Source: Scleromitrula shiraiana (lineage: Eukaryota; Ascomycota; Leotiomycetes; Helotiales; Sclerotiniaceae). From it: a DNA stretch of 64,000 bases. Position numbers and translations under genes: made by a program. The stretch lies in the NCBI GenBank assembly GCA_028455995.1, contig JABELC010000001.1, positions 2,468,501 through 2,532,500 on the forward strand, written 5' to 3'. This document shows positions 35,332-46,532 of the stretch, piece by piece (positions within the stretch are counted from its first letter, which is position 1; every line of letters starts with the position of its first letter). The notes beneath the pieces are model-generated. The model worked only from the letters and a program-made list of their open reading frames with translations. It was not told where the DNA came from and ran no database searches.

Positions 35332-36972
35332 TCATCCAAGAAGCGTCGCCTTCCACTCTGCCAATCCCTGCATCGTCCCAATATACCCAATATACGAATC
35401 CGGCCTAACAAGCACATAACCGGGCTGATTCGTAAACCCATACCTCTCATGCAGCACCCCATTCACATCACAAAGATCATTGCTTTCTCTCCTCTCCTTA
35501 CAAGTAACCCTATGAACCACCAACCAACTCTCATGTTCCTGCGGGAAATCCGTCCCCACCGTCTCGAGCAATTCCTCCGCATCCATACCATTCTTCCCCA
35601 AGCCCGAGAACAGTATTAAATGATGTTTAGGGCCCGTTAACAAGGAGAGCAAATTCGTCGAGACTTTCGCTCCCGGTAGCGAGATTTCCCCATCGGGTGC
35701 GCGATCGCCTCCTTGGCGGGGTCCGGGGTACATGGAAGCTGTTTTGACGATGGGAGAATGGCGATAGCGGATGCCGAGTTGGGAGATGAAGCGGAATCTG
35801 CGGGCGCGGCTCGGTCCGGGTTTGAGCGCTATGGGGGCGATCCAGGGGAAGAGGAAGTTGCGGAGGCATAGGTAGAGGGGGTTGGTGGTGGCCATGAATT
35901 CGAAGATTCGGTCGGTGCCTTTGAGAAGATTCATTCCTACGCGATGGCGCTCGAGACTGTATGTGTCGAGGAGGGAATCTTTCTTCTCGTTTCGCAGTAC
36001 CATTCCAAGTTTCCAGCCTAGGTTGATGGAGTCTTGGATTCCGGTGTTCATGCCTTGGCCTCCGGCTGGTGAGTGGATGTGTGCTGCGTCACCGGCGAGT
36101 AACATCCGTCCCATTCGGTAGGATTCGACGGTTCGATGATGGAGCCTGAATCTTGTTATCCAGGTAGGAGGGTCTTCGAGTTCGATATCCCCTGTTGCCA
36201 ATCTATGAAGGGCTTCCCCGAAGTCTTGTAGCGTAGGCTCACTTTCGTCATTTTCGGATGATGGTCGACTTAATACAAGTCGGTAGTTTTCGTCTTTGAG
36301 TGGTAGACACATCATGAACTCATTTCCCATCAGTATCGTCATCCTATCTGGTGCATAATCCCACTTCATCTTTACATCTGCGAGTACGAAATCTTGTGCA
36401 TACGCTGCACCATCGAATTTCAAATTGGCCGATCTCCGTACTATAGAATGTGCACCATCGCATCCAACTACATATTGGCAGTGGATTTCTTCTTCTTGAG
36501 GTTCTTCGTATCCATCTTCTCTGACATTTCTGATTGAAACTGTAACACCTTCGTCATCCTGAACAACACTTGTAGCTCTCACCCCCCTCTCAACCTTGCC
36601 TCCATATTCATGTAGTTGGCTTTCGAGAACGGATTCGGTTTCTTTCTGACTGACAAAATAAGGTCCAGGATACTCTGTATCAATTGCTCCGAATCCATCT
36701 TTTCCTAGATCCATCTCAAACGCCTTCTTTCTATTGACATAGATACTAACGCCGAGATTTTGTTTGCAGAGAGGTAGGAGTTTTGATACAATTGAAGGAT
36801 GTCGCGATAAGAGTTCTACTGAACGAGAATGCAGTACGAGGGCTCGTGAATGAGGTGAAGGGATTGGTTGTGCTTCAATGATAATAAATGGGATCTTTTG
36901 AACAGAGAGTTCGAGGGCGAGAGTTAGTCCTGTTGGACCTGCGCCGATAATTAAAACAGGAGTTGAACGCAT
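35332..36972 (-). CDS. FAD-dependent aromatic-type monooxygenase (PheA/TfdB/PHBH family)
   Basis: A single exon of 546 residues from the ATG at 36972; an in-frame ATG 63 bases upstream (37035) adds 21 residues that do not fit the family, so the inner start is preferred. The three flavoprotein signatures are present: the N-terminal FAD site VLIIGAGPTGLTLALEL, the central VVGCDGAHSIVRRSA (the DG motif), and RMLLAGDAAHIHSPAGGQGMN (the GD motif). The C-terminal part is a thioredoxin-like domain typical of phenol-hydroxylase relatives, ending YIGYIGTMQGLAEW. Such enzymes hydroxylate aromatic compounds with NAD(P)H and oxygen, and occur both in catabolism and in secondary metabolism. No cluster partners are adjacent, so the substrate cannot be guessed. 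Length is normal and no key motif is missing. Confidence 0.9.
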   Translation of the reverse strand: MRSTPVLIIGAGPTGLTLALELSVQKIPFIIIEAQPIPSPHSRALVLHSRSVELLSRHPSIVSKLLPLCKQNLGVSIYVNRKKAFEMDLGKDGFGAIDTEYPGPYFVSQKETESVLESQLHEYGGKVERGVRATSVVQDDEGVTVSIRNVREDGYEEPQEEEIHCQYVVGCDGAHSIVRRSANLKFDGAAYAQDFVLADVKMKWDYAPDRMTILMGNEFMMCLPLKDENYRLVLSRPSSENDESEPTLQDFGEALHRLATGDIELEDPPTWITRFRLHHRTVESYRMGRMLLAGDAAHIHSPAGGQGMNTGIQDSINLGWKLGMVLRNEKKDSLLDTYSLERHRVGMNLLKGTDRIFEFMATTNPLYLCLRNFLFPWIAPIALKPGPSRARRFRFISQLGIRYRHSPIVKTASMYPGPRQGGDRAPDGEISLPGAKVSTNLLSLLTGPKHHLILFSGLGKNGMDAEELLETVGTDFPQEHESWLVVHRVTCKERRESNDLCDVNGVLHERYGFTNQPGYVLVRPDSYIGYIGTMQGLAEWKATLLG

Positions 36973-39133
36973 ATTGGAATATGAGGAAATAATATTGCTC
37001 TCAAGGAATGAGTTGATAATAAAGCCTGTCTTCACTTTTGTGAAAGGTAAAAGGTAGGCAAAGACTCTTGAATAGAAATGAAGGTTGATGAAAGAGATAC
37101 AAAGCCATGGTCAAATTCCGGGGATTTCTGAGGGATATATATATATATAATGTTGTAAAGTTTGAGTAGTAGAATAATAGCTGCTGCATTAGTGACAATA
37201 ATAATAATAAGGTCGGAATCTTATTTCGCCGGTGTAGTACTCTACTCGCTCGTACATAAAACCTTGAAAGTTTTTATTAAGATCCATATCGATCGGTTAT
37301 GACAAGGATGAATATCCCCCCCCCATCCAGTTGTATATCTTCATTCTGCCGTCTTTTTTTTTCTTTTTTTCACATTCAAGTGGAGTTATTAACATGGATT
37401 TTCTGTATCCCATCGTGCCCATGCATTTTTTTGATCGTCGGGTCAATACAAGGATTGAAGCTGCCGATGGTGTTGTGCATTGTTCATTTAGTGGTACAAT
37501 CTCATCTCATCTCATCTCATCTCATCTCATTAGCTTTAGATGTCAATATTAATCAAGATTGTAGTTCGTGGGTGATGCGAGTGAATAGTTTTATGTTCAT
37601 ATATGTAGGTCCATATATGTATGTCCATATATGTATGTTCAACTTCAAAAGTTTAAACTGATACATTGAATGTAACATTCTCTCAAAACAATTATTATTA
37701 TTTTATAACCCAAATTTGATGCGATCGCAAGTTGTTTCTAATTCTTTAATTACATACAATTCTGAATCAATTGATTTGATACATCAATTCATTTTATTTA
37801 CTACCTCAAAATTCAAAATTATGTTCCTTTGATGAATGTCCTTATGTTGCATGAATATCGGAAATATGTGCTTCAAATTCACCGATGGTTCATGGACCGT
37901 GACTCGAGTTTGCATGTATCATCCCGCGAGAAAGATCTCGACCCGGGAACTTTGGAAGATTGATAAAGGCGGTATAGTTATTCTAGAGATAGGTTTATGC
38001 ACATGGAATACGTGATGTGATGTTAGTTGTTGGTGGTAGAATTTTCCCTTTCAAGAAATGTACGGAAACCGCACGGGTGTATGCATTGTTGTTTATCAGG
38101 CCACATAGAAGATTGGCTTTATCCTAACTTATTTACTCTTTAAGTCATTAGATTTATCTAGCAATAGCTTCCCAGGTAATTTCAAATTCCATTTCGTATT
38201 GAGAGAATCGAATCGTGCCCAGAAGGAATACATGATGGCAATGGTATCGAAATGAGATCCCAGAAACCTTGCGGTTCGGACGACTATGATGACAGGATAC
38301 ATCGAGCTACAAATGATCTCAAGATTATATATCATAGAGATAGATATCCAGCTAATTGTTTTTCTGGAATTCGCGGTATGATTGCCAACGCTTGCAGTAA
38401 GATATGAGTTTCCTGTGATTACTACCTGCGCATGTGAAGAGCCTATCTTGCGTGGGATATCTGGCACAGTGACACATCATGCATCGATGGAATCGGATCG
38501 GTCTTCAGATGTCCTCCGACTTGAAGTATTTTTGAATGTTTGGATTCTGAATAGACGTTAGAAAATGGGTGAGCTCAAAAGAATAGAAGAAATACATGGA
38601 TGGAAGCCACACCACAACTAGTATGTATACCTAGATACGGAATACTCCAGTTTTACCCCAACTTATTATATTCAAGACTAGAAATGAATAAAAATTCCAA
38701 ATTCCAAACTCCAAACTCCAAACTCCAAAATTCCTCATTTTCGGTCACTACTACATAATAATAATTCAATTGTTCTTGAAAATAATGGTAAGATCGAGCA
38801 AATATCTTATTCAATCTTTACCTACCATGTGCATCTCACTTTTAGGGCAAAGAATATTCTGGTAATAGACTTTTATTCTTTTCTAATCTTGGAATTATTT
38901 ACGTTATTATTTCTTCCCTTCTTCCCTTCTTCCCTTCTTCCTTTGGGCGATACAACTTTCGATCTGTTTCGTCCAACAATCAAATCAATACGAACCATCT
39001 CAAAAGTATTTACTCTTCATTAAATTCGACCACAAAGGTGGCCATTACCAATCTAGAAAATTACGAATTCGTGTATTGGGATTTGATCATTACCGCATCT
39101 ATACCCACCCACTCACCGTGAACCGACTCCGGC
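36973..39133. other. Intergenic region
   Basis: About 2.1 kb between divergent genes. It contains a CTCAT run, TCCATATATGTATG units (37600-37640), CCAAACT units (about 38700-38730) and a CCCTTCTT run (about 38910-38940). No gene is supported; the 112-codon minus frame at 38129-38467 has no motif. Confidence 0.55.
37497..37530. repeat. (CTCAT)n microsatellite
   Basis: About six copies of CTCAT. Confidence 0.95.
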
Positions 39134-40309
39134 ATGACTTCATCATCAAACAACGATCAAATGGATCGTACTTTTTCAAAATTCAAAAAACTTCCACTGG
39201 AACTCAGGTATATTATATGGGAGCTTCATTCGAGTAGCAAACGTATTGTCACCGTTGACCACCAGGCATATGACCATACGATCAATAAATGGCACCTCAT
39301 CAAGGAAGAATTCCCTACCGCTCTACATGTTTGTCGGGAATCCAGAGAACTCGCCTTGAAAAAATATGCATCGGTATTTCCACATCCTGTCAAAGATTTA
39401 TGGAAATACAAGGGAAGTCATAAATCGATTCAACTCAGAAAGATCTGCCAAAGACTGGGTCTTCCACACCGAGGCACGATAGTCGTTATGATTGAAGCTA
39501 TCACTGGTTATATGAACCGCCGTCCTTGGGATTATGAAAAATATAAGAAATTTGCAAATGGACCTTCTCGAGTTAGCCTACACCCATTGTGGTTCGATCC
39601 CCGTAATGATGTTCTTTTCTTCAACCTAGCTGAATGCAGGAACTATTTACATGGCTTTGTTAGTGGGCTCACAAGCCCGTTGGACGTTGAAATTTTCAAG
39701 AATATTGAGAAGATGACTCTCAATCTTGACCGCTTTGATATCCTAGGTCGTCGATATCAAGGTCAGAGGCATCGGTCCCACTTAACATGGTCTCCTTATG
39801 TCCCTAGAACGACAATACTGAAACTAAAAGAGCTTACTTTCATTTTGTTAGATGATTGTGAAGTTTTCAGGTTTACACTCGATAAATCAGGAACTATGCA
39901 AGGACTTCAGTGGACTTATTCTCTAGATGCCAATACAAGAGAATATGAGTCAGAGATGGATAGTAGGTGGTCAAACGCAACATGGAAAATTACGCTTTCT
40001 CGAAATGGTAACGATAATCTTTGGGAGAGAATTCAAGATTGGAACCCGGCATATAGGCTTTGGGAGAGCGAGAAAAGAATGCTACTGAAGGATGAAAAAT
40101 ATAAGGATAAGGTCAAGTTGAATTGGTGAGTGCAGGTGATTTTCTATTTGTTTGCGACAGTGGAATACTTACTCCGAGACAGGCACATGGCTGAGCGTCT
40201 CCTTAACGATTCCTTACTTGATCAAAATCCGGATCCCAAATTAGTACCAAATGGGGACGGAGAGACTTACCTTGGGTCATACGAAGTGGGGAATCAGATC
40301 TTGAGATGA
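39134..40309 (+). CDS. 2EXR-domain protein with an embedded SAP-like segment
   Basis: Exons 39134-40125 and 40183-40309 (intron GTGAGT..GACAG) encode 372 residues. The 2EXR family start is clear: FSKFKKLPLELRYIIWEL, then PTALHVCRESRELALKKY and the later FDPRNDVLFF. This family is greatly expanded in filamentous ascomycetes and has no known function. Between these parts, residues about 93-124 read SIQLRKICQRLGLPHRGTIVVMIEAITGYM. That fits the helix-turn-helix spacing of SAP motifs (L..ICQ.LGLP..G....LI..I..Y). SAP motifs bind DNA or RNA in other proteins. The second exon adds 42 residues; without it the frame stops at once after NW, and the spliced version keeps a natural hydrophilic tail. Family call good; SAP call tentative. 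Confidence 0.8.
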
Positions 40310-40891
40310 ATGGGTCCTTTCTACTTTCGTCGGAAACAATAGCAGCACAAGGAAGCCGCCCATTCTTCTACAATTGGAGTCTCTAAAAATATAATCATAC
40401 TTGCACCAGATATTGGTGTGTATTTGGTTCTCACGAAACCAACGATCTATCCCATTTATGACCTACCACCTCGCATTTTCTTTCGTTTTTCCTTCGTTTT
40501 GATATGGGTTTCGGAGGGCACAACATTTCACAACATAAAGATGAAGGAGTTCTCAACTTTTCAGTGGACTTCTGAGCATATTTCTCTTCTTTTTCGATGT
40601 TATTTATTTGGGGATTATGGACACTATGGCATTCTTTGATATTGGTATTTGGGCTAGGGGTATTACAGGCAAAAGTTACTGGATTTATCAACATGGATTC
40701 TAGGTTCTCAATCCTGCCGATTTTCCAACTTCATTGATGGGCGACATGGTGTCTCACTTGAGGGAAGGACAAACAAAGATTGGTAAACTGGGTGTCATTT
40801 GGTGGGTTTGGGATAGGATATCTAGCTTGGAGCTTGTGGGGTTTTTTTCATTGCGGTTTCTATATGGGGGCAATTAAAGCAATATTGGTAA

Positions 40892-40963
40892 TGGGATATG
40901 GGATATGGGATATGGGATATGGGATATGGGATATGGGATATGGGTTATGGGATATGGGATATG
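40892..40963. repeat. (GGGATAT)n heptamer array
   Basis: About ten copies of GGGATAT in near-perfect order, one changed to GGGTTAT. The G triplets are spaced by four bases. Confidence 0.95.
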
Positions 40964-41220
40964 AAAATCGGAATCTTTTTCTACACAGAACAGAAGATAT
41001 ATTCAAATCTGCCGAATATGGCTGCATATCTAGTCTTCTAAGTCTTCCCTTATACAAGCAATAAATCACCAAATAGAGCAATTCAGAAAACATAACTAGA
41101 ATTAATCCATTTTCTAATATCTGTCGTTCAAAGAGTAAACATTGAAACATATAATATATCAAGCAACTTCATTCTGAATATTTGTCTAAAACATAGATAA
41201 TGAAATATCTTGAAGCACAT

Positions 41221-41269
41221 TCAAATTCAAATTCAAATTCAAATTCAAATTCAAATTCAAATTCAAATT
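41221..41269. repeat. (AAATTC)n microsatellite
   Basis: About eight perfect copies of the hexamer AAATTC. Confidence 0.95.
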
Positions 41270-41908
41270 TTATATTATATGATATCTATACAAAACACAA
41301 ACTCTTACCCTCACAATATCCACTACAATATTCCAATCCAAGTGAGGTCTTGTCAAGATTCAAAACCTCAGATGCTCAATGCAATGATCGAAATGAATAA
41401 TGAATAAAATGTATAAAATGTATAACAAGCTACATAGTAGTTATGCTTTACAGGCAGACAGGTAGGCAGGCAGGCAGGCAATAAAGTAGCTTTGAAAATT
41501 GGTATATCCTAACGAAAACGGGAGAATGATAAACAAAACAAAACAAAAAGGACAAAAAAAAACAAAAAAAAAACAAAGGAGAAGAAGAACGCCATGGATT
41601 TTCCTTCCTCATTCATCGTTCTATCCATCTTGTGCTGTATTCCATAGGTTATACAATCCATCTGTTCATCTCTCTGTTTGGAGTGTAACGCCAGACACCA
41701 TTTTGAACCCCATCCAAACAAATCAAATCTAATCCAATCCAATCCGATCCAATCAAATCAAATCATCCCATGCTATCCCATCTCATCTCAAAACATTATT
41801 CCGTTAATCATCTCCCTCGTTCATACAATAAATGTACATTGACACTCGCAATCCACACCTGCTCTCCATCCTAACTATAGCAATGCAAGCCTCCGAATCC
41901 AATCCTCC

Positions 41909-44529
41909 TCACGACCTCTCCCCCTCCATCTCCTTCATCCCCTTCCTCAACGTAGCGAAATATCCCGCCGGCCACAAAGTCAACAATTCCGCATCAGTCG
42001 GGGTTTTCGTCCCGCATTTCTGCACCACACTCTGCAATATCCTCCCTAGCAACTCCTCCGTCATCGGAATCTGTTTATCCAAATCCAGTTCCACGGGATT
42101 CAGGAATGGATCATCATCCCTCAGTAACTCTGTTGCCGAAGGTCGTTTGTGTTGATTTCTGTCTAAGCATTTCTTAAGTGTAAGAATGAGGGATGGAGGG
42201 ACGGAGGCTCCGCCTACGCCGTAGGGTGGGTATTCGATTGCGTAGTTCCAGTTGATGATGGCTTGGCAGCGTTGTAGTTGGTTTTGAATGTGACCGAATG
42301 GGGCACGCCCGTATGTCATCTGGTAGAGTATACAACCCAAACTCCAAATATCACTCGGTTTACCCAGTTTCATGAGTTTGGGTTCATTGTGATTTCGACT
42401 TCTATTCTGCGAAGAATCATGCGGTGCGTTGGAATCTGTGAGCGACTCTGGGGACATGTAGTTGGGAGTTCCGATTTGAGTCTCTCGATGGACGTTGACA
42501 GTCTCTTCGGTTTGAATGGCATTGGCGATGCCGAAATCGATGAGTTTGAGTCGGCCTTGAACGAGCACGAAATTATGGGGTTTTAGATCCGAGTGTACAA
42601 TGTCATATTCGTGGACAGCTTGGAGACATTCGAGCATTTCTTTCCAGTAGTGACGCACGAAACTTGGATCGAATTTGGCTTGATCGGATTTGAGACGGAG
42701 ATTGAGGATTGTGTTCATATCTAAATCACCCATTTCCATGAGCTAGTTAAAGGTTAGCAATTTGATCCGATCTCATCACTTGAGTTTCACCTTACCATGC
42801 TCAAGAGTCCTTTTTCATCGTTCTTTTCATAGTCGAATAGGTGAATTACTCTGTCGACGGAAGCTAGTTTTATGAGCAAATCAATTTCTCCCTTAAACCC
42901 ACGTACAACAACATCATCCGCGTCGTCTAAATTGACCCTTTTTAATGCAAACATTTTCCCGTTGTCCGCCATTACTCGATATACTTTTGAACTACCTCCA
43001 CGTCCAATAACATCCATCCGCGTAAACGATTTCCCATTTACCCTAAGCTTAACGCTCTTACGATTGGCTTGAGATGCAGTGGAAGCACCGGCAGTGCTAG
43101 TTGCTGTTTCTAAAACCGACATTTTAGGAGGAGGGGGAGGAGGTGCTGGTCTTCGGGGTGTGTTGTGACTTCGAACAGCTAATGGTCTTCGTTCTGGAGA
43201 ACCATTGGCACGTATAGAGCTCATGTCAAAGCTCTCCGGTCGTTTTGGCTTGTCTGCACTGCTCATAAGGGCCAATGGTTGTTTGTTTCGTTTGAACGTT
43301 GGTGGTGCCTCGTTTTCCTGGTCGTGAGTTGAAGGAAGATCTGGATGAGGCGCTGGTACTTTAAACTTAGGCACTTGTTTTGAGACCGAAGAAACAGATG
43401 CTGGAGGATCCGATCTACGAATACTAGCAAGGGTTGGAGGTGGCGGCGATCTTGACATCAGTACTGATTCAATGAGATCTCTCGAACTGGGAGGACTTCC
43501 GGCAGAATCAAAATCTCTTCTGTATGGGTAGGCAGATTTTCTGCTCATTTCCGGTTCCAAGCTAGGGCTTCTATCCTGACTTTCGGGTTGGTCATATTGC
43601 AACCCCTGACTCTGTGGCTCTTGACTGGTCCTAATATCATCCACCGGACTTTGTTCTTCAACTTCTTGAGATATCCGTGGTCTACCTCTTCTAGCCGGAC
43701 CCCTCATAAAAGTGCCCACTACCTTAGGAACTGCTCCTCTCTTTACCCGCATAGAACTTTGTAGACCCATTTCCTCGCCATATCGAGAACGTCCAATAGC
43801 TGATGAGCCATATCTTGATACACTTCCTTGGCTCGTAGCTAAATGTGGCCGTGCGATTGTTGAAGGATATTCTTGTTCATCGGCACCCTGCTCATCATCG
43901 CGAGATGCCGAATCAACCTTATTGGAGCCTGAATATCTGTCGGATGACCCGAGTGAAGATCTGTTGTTGCCAATTGATACTCGTACAGTTCTAGGCACAG
44001 GTGCAGGAGTATTAAGATCCAATGCGCTTTCATCCGCTTTCTGTGCTGATTGCTGTTCATTATGTTTTTTGACCGCAAGAGATAGTGACGAAGATCTGCG
44101 CAGTTTGGCAGAGCCAGGAGTACCGCTCATTCGCACAACTCTTCGAGGATACGAAGGACTATTTTCTTGTTCTGATGATGGTGGGGATCTATCTTTCCTT
44201 GTTGAACTTCCCAAAATGCCCGCGCTTCCCGCTCTTGTATATAATCCATTCGATGGCTCAGGTGTCGTACGGGCAGTGCTTCCGCTATCTACAATCGAAG
44301 CTTCATCGTTTAACAATGCCTTCGTCAAAGCACTGAGCTTCATCGGCATTGGGATTTCGTCGTCGTCGGAACTGTCATTGAGTGAGTAATGTCGGTCGTT
44401 CATATCCGCATTAGGTCGAGTTGAATATGATCGGCTAGGAGGTTGTTTGTATGCATTGCGTGAAGATGGTCTTCTCGATGAGGACCCGAAGTGACTCGAG
44501 CCCATCGGTGTAGGTGAAGCGGTCGCCAT
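41909..44529 (-). CDS. mps1: Mps1/Mph1-type spindle checkpoint protein kinase
   Basis: Exons 44529-42796 and 42742-41909 (intron GTAAGG..ACTAG) encode 855 residues. The first about 490 residues are Ser/Pro/Arg-rich and disordered, with a poly-proline stretch (RRPAPPPPPPKMSVLE). The kinase domain follows: glycine loop FTRMDVIGRGGSSKVYRV, the ATP-binding Lys in MFALKRVNL, the catalytic loop HSDLKPHNFVLV, the DFG motif in LKLIDFGIANAI, GTPNYMSPE, and PSDIWSLGCILYQMTYG. ALKRVNL, LIDFGIAN and the PFGHI..Q.......I end are typical of the Mps1/TTK group, which phosphorylates kinetochore proteins to start the spindle checkpoint. The intron splits the kinase hinge (SMLMEMGDLDMN). The gene is complete and well supported. 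Confidence 0.92.
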
Positions 44530-45476
44530 TAAAACTGGAATTGTTGTTTATTATGTTGTATAGAGTGAATAATTAGTCGATATGTTTGTTGATTAACTTG
44601 TTTCGAATTGCAATCGTATTCACCAATCCCATTATCTGGTCAACTGAATGTCAAAATTGAGAAAGCAATTGCGCGTCGTCGTCGCGTGAAAAAAATGATG
44701 AATTGAAGTTGTAGAAGTTTAGAGTTTGGAGAGAACTTTCTTGGGGGTGAACAATTGATTGGCTCCTGTTGATTTTTATTGTTTACCACAGCAACCACTA
44801 ACTACACCAACCAGAATTGGCATAAACTTTTCTTGTTTTGAAGCTTTCCTGTCTGAGCACAGCTATTGATTTCCGAATATCTGTTCAATAATATACAACT
44901 AATCATATATATTTTGATAATAACATCTCTATATTCTAATCAGACATTTTAGAGATGGGTCGTTAGCTTGAGATAAGCTACGTATTGATCATTTAGTCGA
45001 TGTACAATATGTTCCAAAATTCTGGTGTATAAATGTCTAGAACTATACATTCAGAATTAGCTCGGTCCTCATACAAAACAGTCCTTGATCAAGGGTTATA
45101 AGTGCTGTGTACCTACCTATTAGATAAGTTTGGGATTCGATACAGTGATACCTGGGTAGGTACGTTTGTGTACTTGAAAACCGAACAAAAAACATCATAC
45201 CCCTACCTCCATGAGTACTTGGTAAGTATTTGTATTATATATCTTCTACAAGGTTACTTTACCCGTCTACTTATTACACTACATATCAAATATACGTTGT
45301 CTATTCTCATATCCACATCAGGAGATCGGAACCCCACGAGAGTATCACTCTAAATTCTGTACCTACATAAGTTCGATCCACAATATCCCTCATATCTGTG
45401 GGGTTACTCAGTTCCCCCAGCCCTAATCCCCCATTTCCAAGGTCGTCTTACTACATCAATCTTTTGATTCTCCGCC
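44530..45476. other. Divergent intergenic region
   Basis: About 950 bp between mps1 and the SGNH hydrolase. It is AT-rich; the short frame at 45102-45353 has no motif. I see no repeat array. Confidence 0.5.
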
Positions 45477-46317
45477 ATGCTTTTCATAAATCCTATCAGG
45501 ATTCTTTGTTTTGGCAATAGTTTAACTCAAGGATGGCCAAGCAGTCATCCATATGCTAGAGCCTTAGAATATACTTTCTCAAAGTCTTCCCCTTATATCT
45601 CAATAACTACAGATGTACAAGGCTTGCCTGGAGATCAAGTTGTTAGTCCTCCTGGAGGTTACTTGCCAAGATTAGAAAGTTTATGTAAGTTCTAGACAAT
45701 CATATTCGATATGAAATCTTTTTTCAACTCTTGTATGCTGGAATACTAACGTGTACAAGACAATCAAGCGTATCCTCCTTACAACTGGGCAGTCATTTTA
45801 GGAGGCACCAACGATCTCACTCAGAATCGTGATCCTGACGCTATTTTCGAATACCTAATCAAAGTCTGGGACATTGCCATATCACGCGGTAGCCAAGTTC
45901 TGGCTTTGACGGTCCCAGAATGTGGCTCATGCCCTTCTGAACTTAATGCTCGAAGAGATCATCTAAACAATCTGATCCGCAACCATAGGGCCGTCAACTT
46001 GTAAGTGTTGTTATCTATATCTAAAAGAAGCCATGTCTAATTTCAATACCAGTCACGTCTTCGATCTCCACGAAGAGATTCCTTATTGGAGAATGCCTGA
46101 AGATGAGAGAAATAGGATTTGGACTGATGGTATGCATTTTACTGAGGAAGGATATGATCGGATGGGAGCATTAATTGGTGGCTCACTTCATAATTTGATG
46201 ACTAGTTCGATGGGACAGAATTGGGAGCTCAAGAAGAAGGTAACGGTCGAGGATGAGGTAGAAGACACTAAAGAATTGGGGGTTGGTAGGGTAGTCGTAC
46301 AAAACCTTGATGCATAA
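45477..46317 (+). CDS. SGNH/GDSL-type hydrolase
   Basis: Exons 45477-45684, 45760-46000 and 46053-46317 encode 237 residues. The four SGNH blocks are visible: IRILCFGNSLTQGW holds the nucleophile Ser (block I, with GNSL in place of GDSL), LPGDQVV near the block II Gly, WAVILGGTNDLTQN carries the block III Asn, and WTDGMHFTEEGYDRMG has the catalytic Asp and His (block V). Such enzymes are esterases or lipases of varied substrate. No signal peptide is visible, so it is probably cytosolic. Introns are GTAAGT..ACAAG and GTAAGT..ACCAG; both junctions fall inside conserved blocks and keep them intact. The C-terminal 35 residues are Glu/Val-rich and unlike the core. Confidence 0.87.
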
Positions 46318-46532
46318 ATAGATACGGAAATGCTTCAAAGATGTATCACATTATAGAAACGCTTGAATAAAAACATAAACTTGTCATATGATCATCATTT
46401 CATTCTAGTTTTCATTGTGCTCATAACGCCATCCTTAATCTCTCCACGCTAGACTCCCCTGGTTTTTCATAAGATGCCACATTTAACGCCGGTCATATAT
46501 CATGTAATTAATATCAGGTCATATTGATAGTC

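Larger units (their letters stand above)
40310..41908. other. Convergent intergenic region with two striking repeats
   Basis: This contains the GGGATAT array, an AAATTC hexamer run, a GGCA run (about 41453-41481) and A-rich stretches. I do not accept any open frame here as a gene. Confidence 0.6.

Noticed and set aside
38129..38467. 112-codon minus-strand frame
   Set aside because: No motif, no splice support, AT-rich context.
43712..44389. 225-codon plus-strand frame
   Set aside because: Antisense to the Ser-rich N-terminal part of mps1; no motif of its own.
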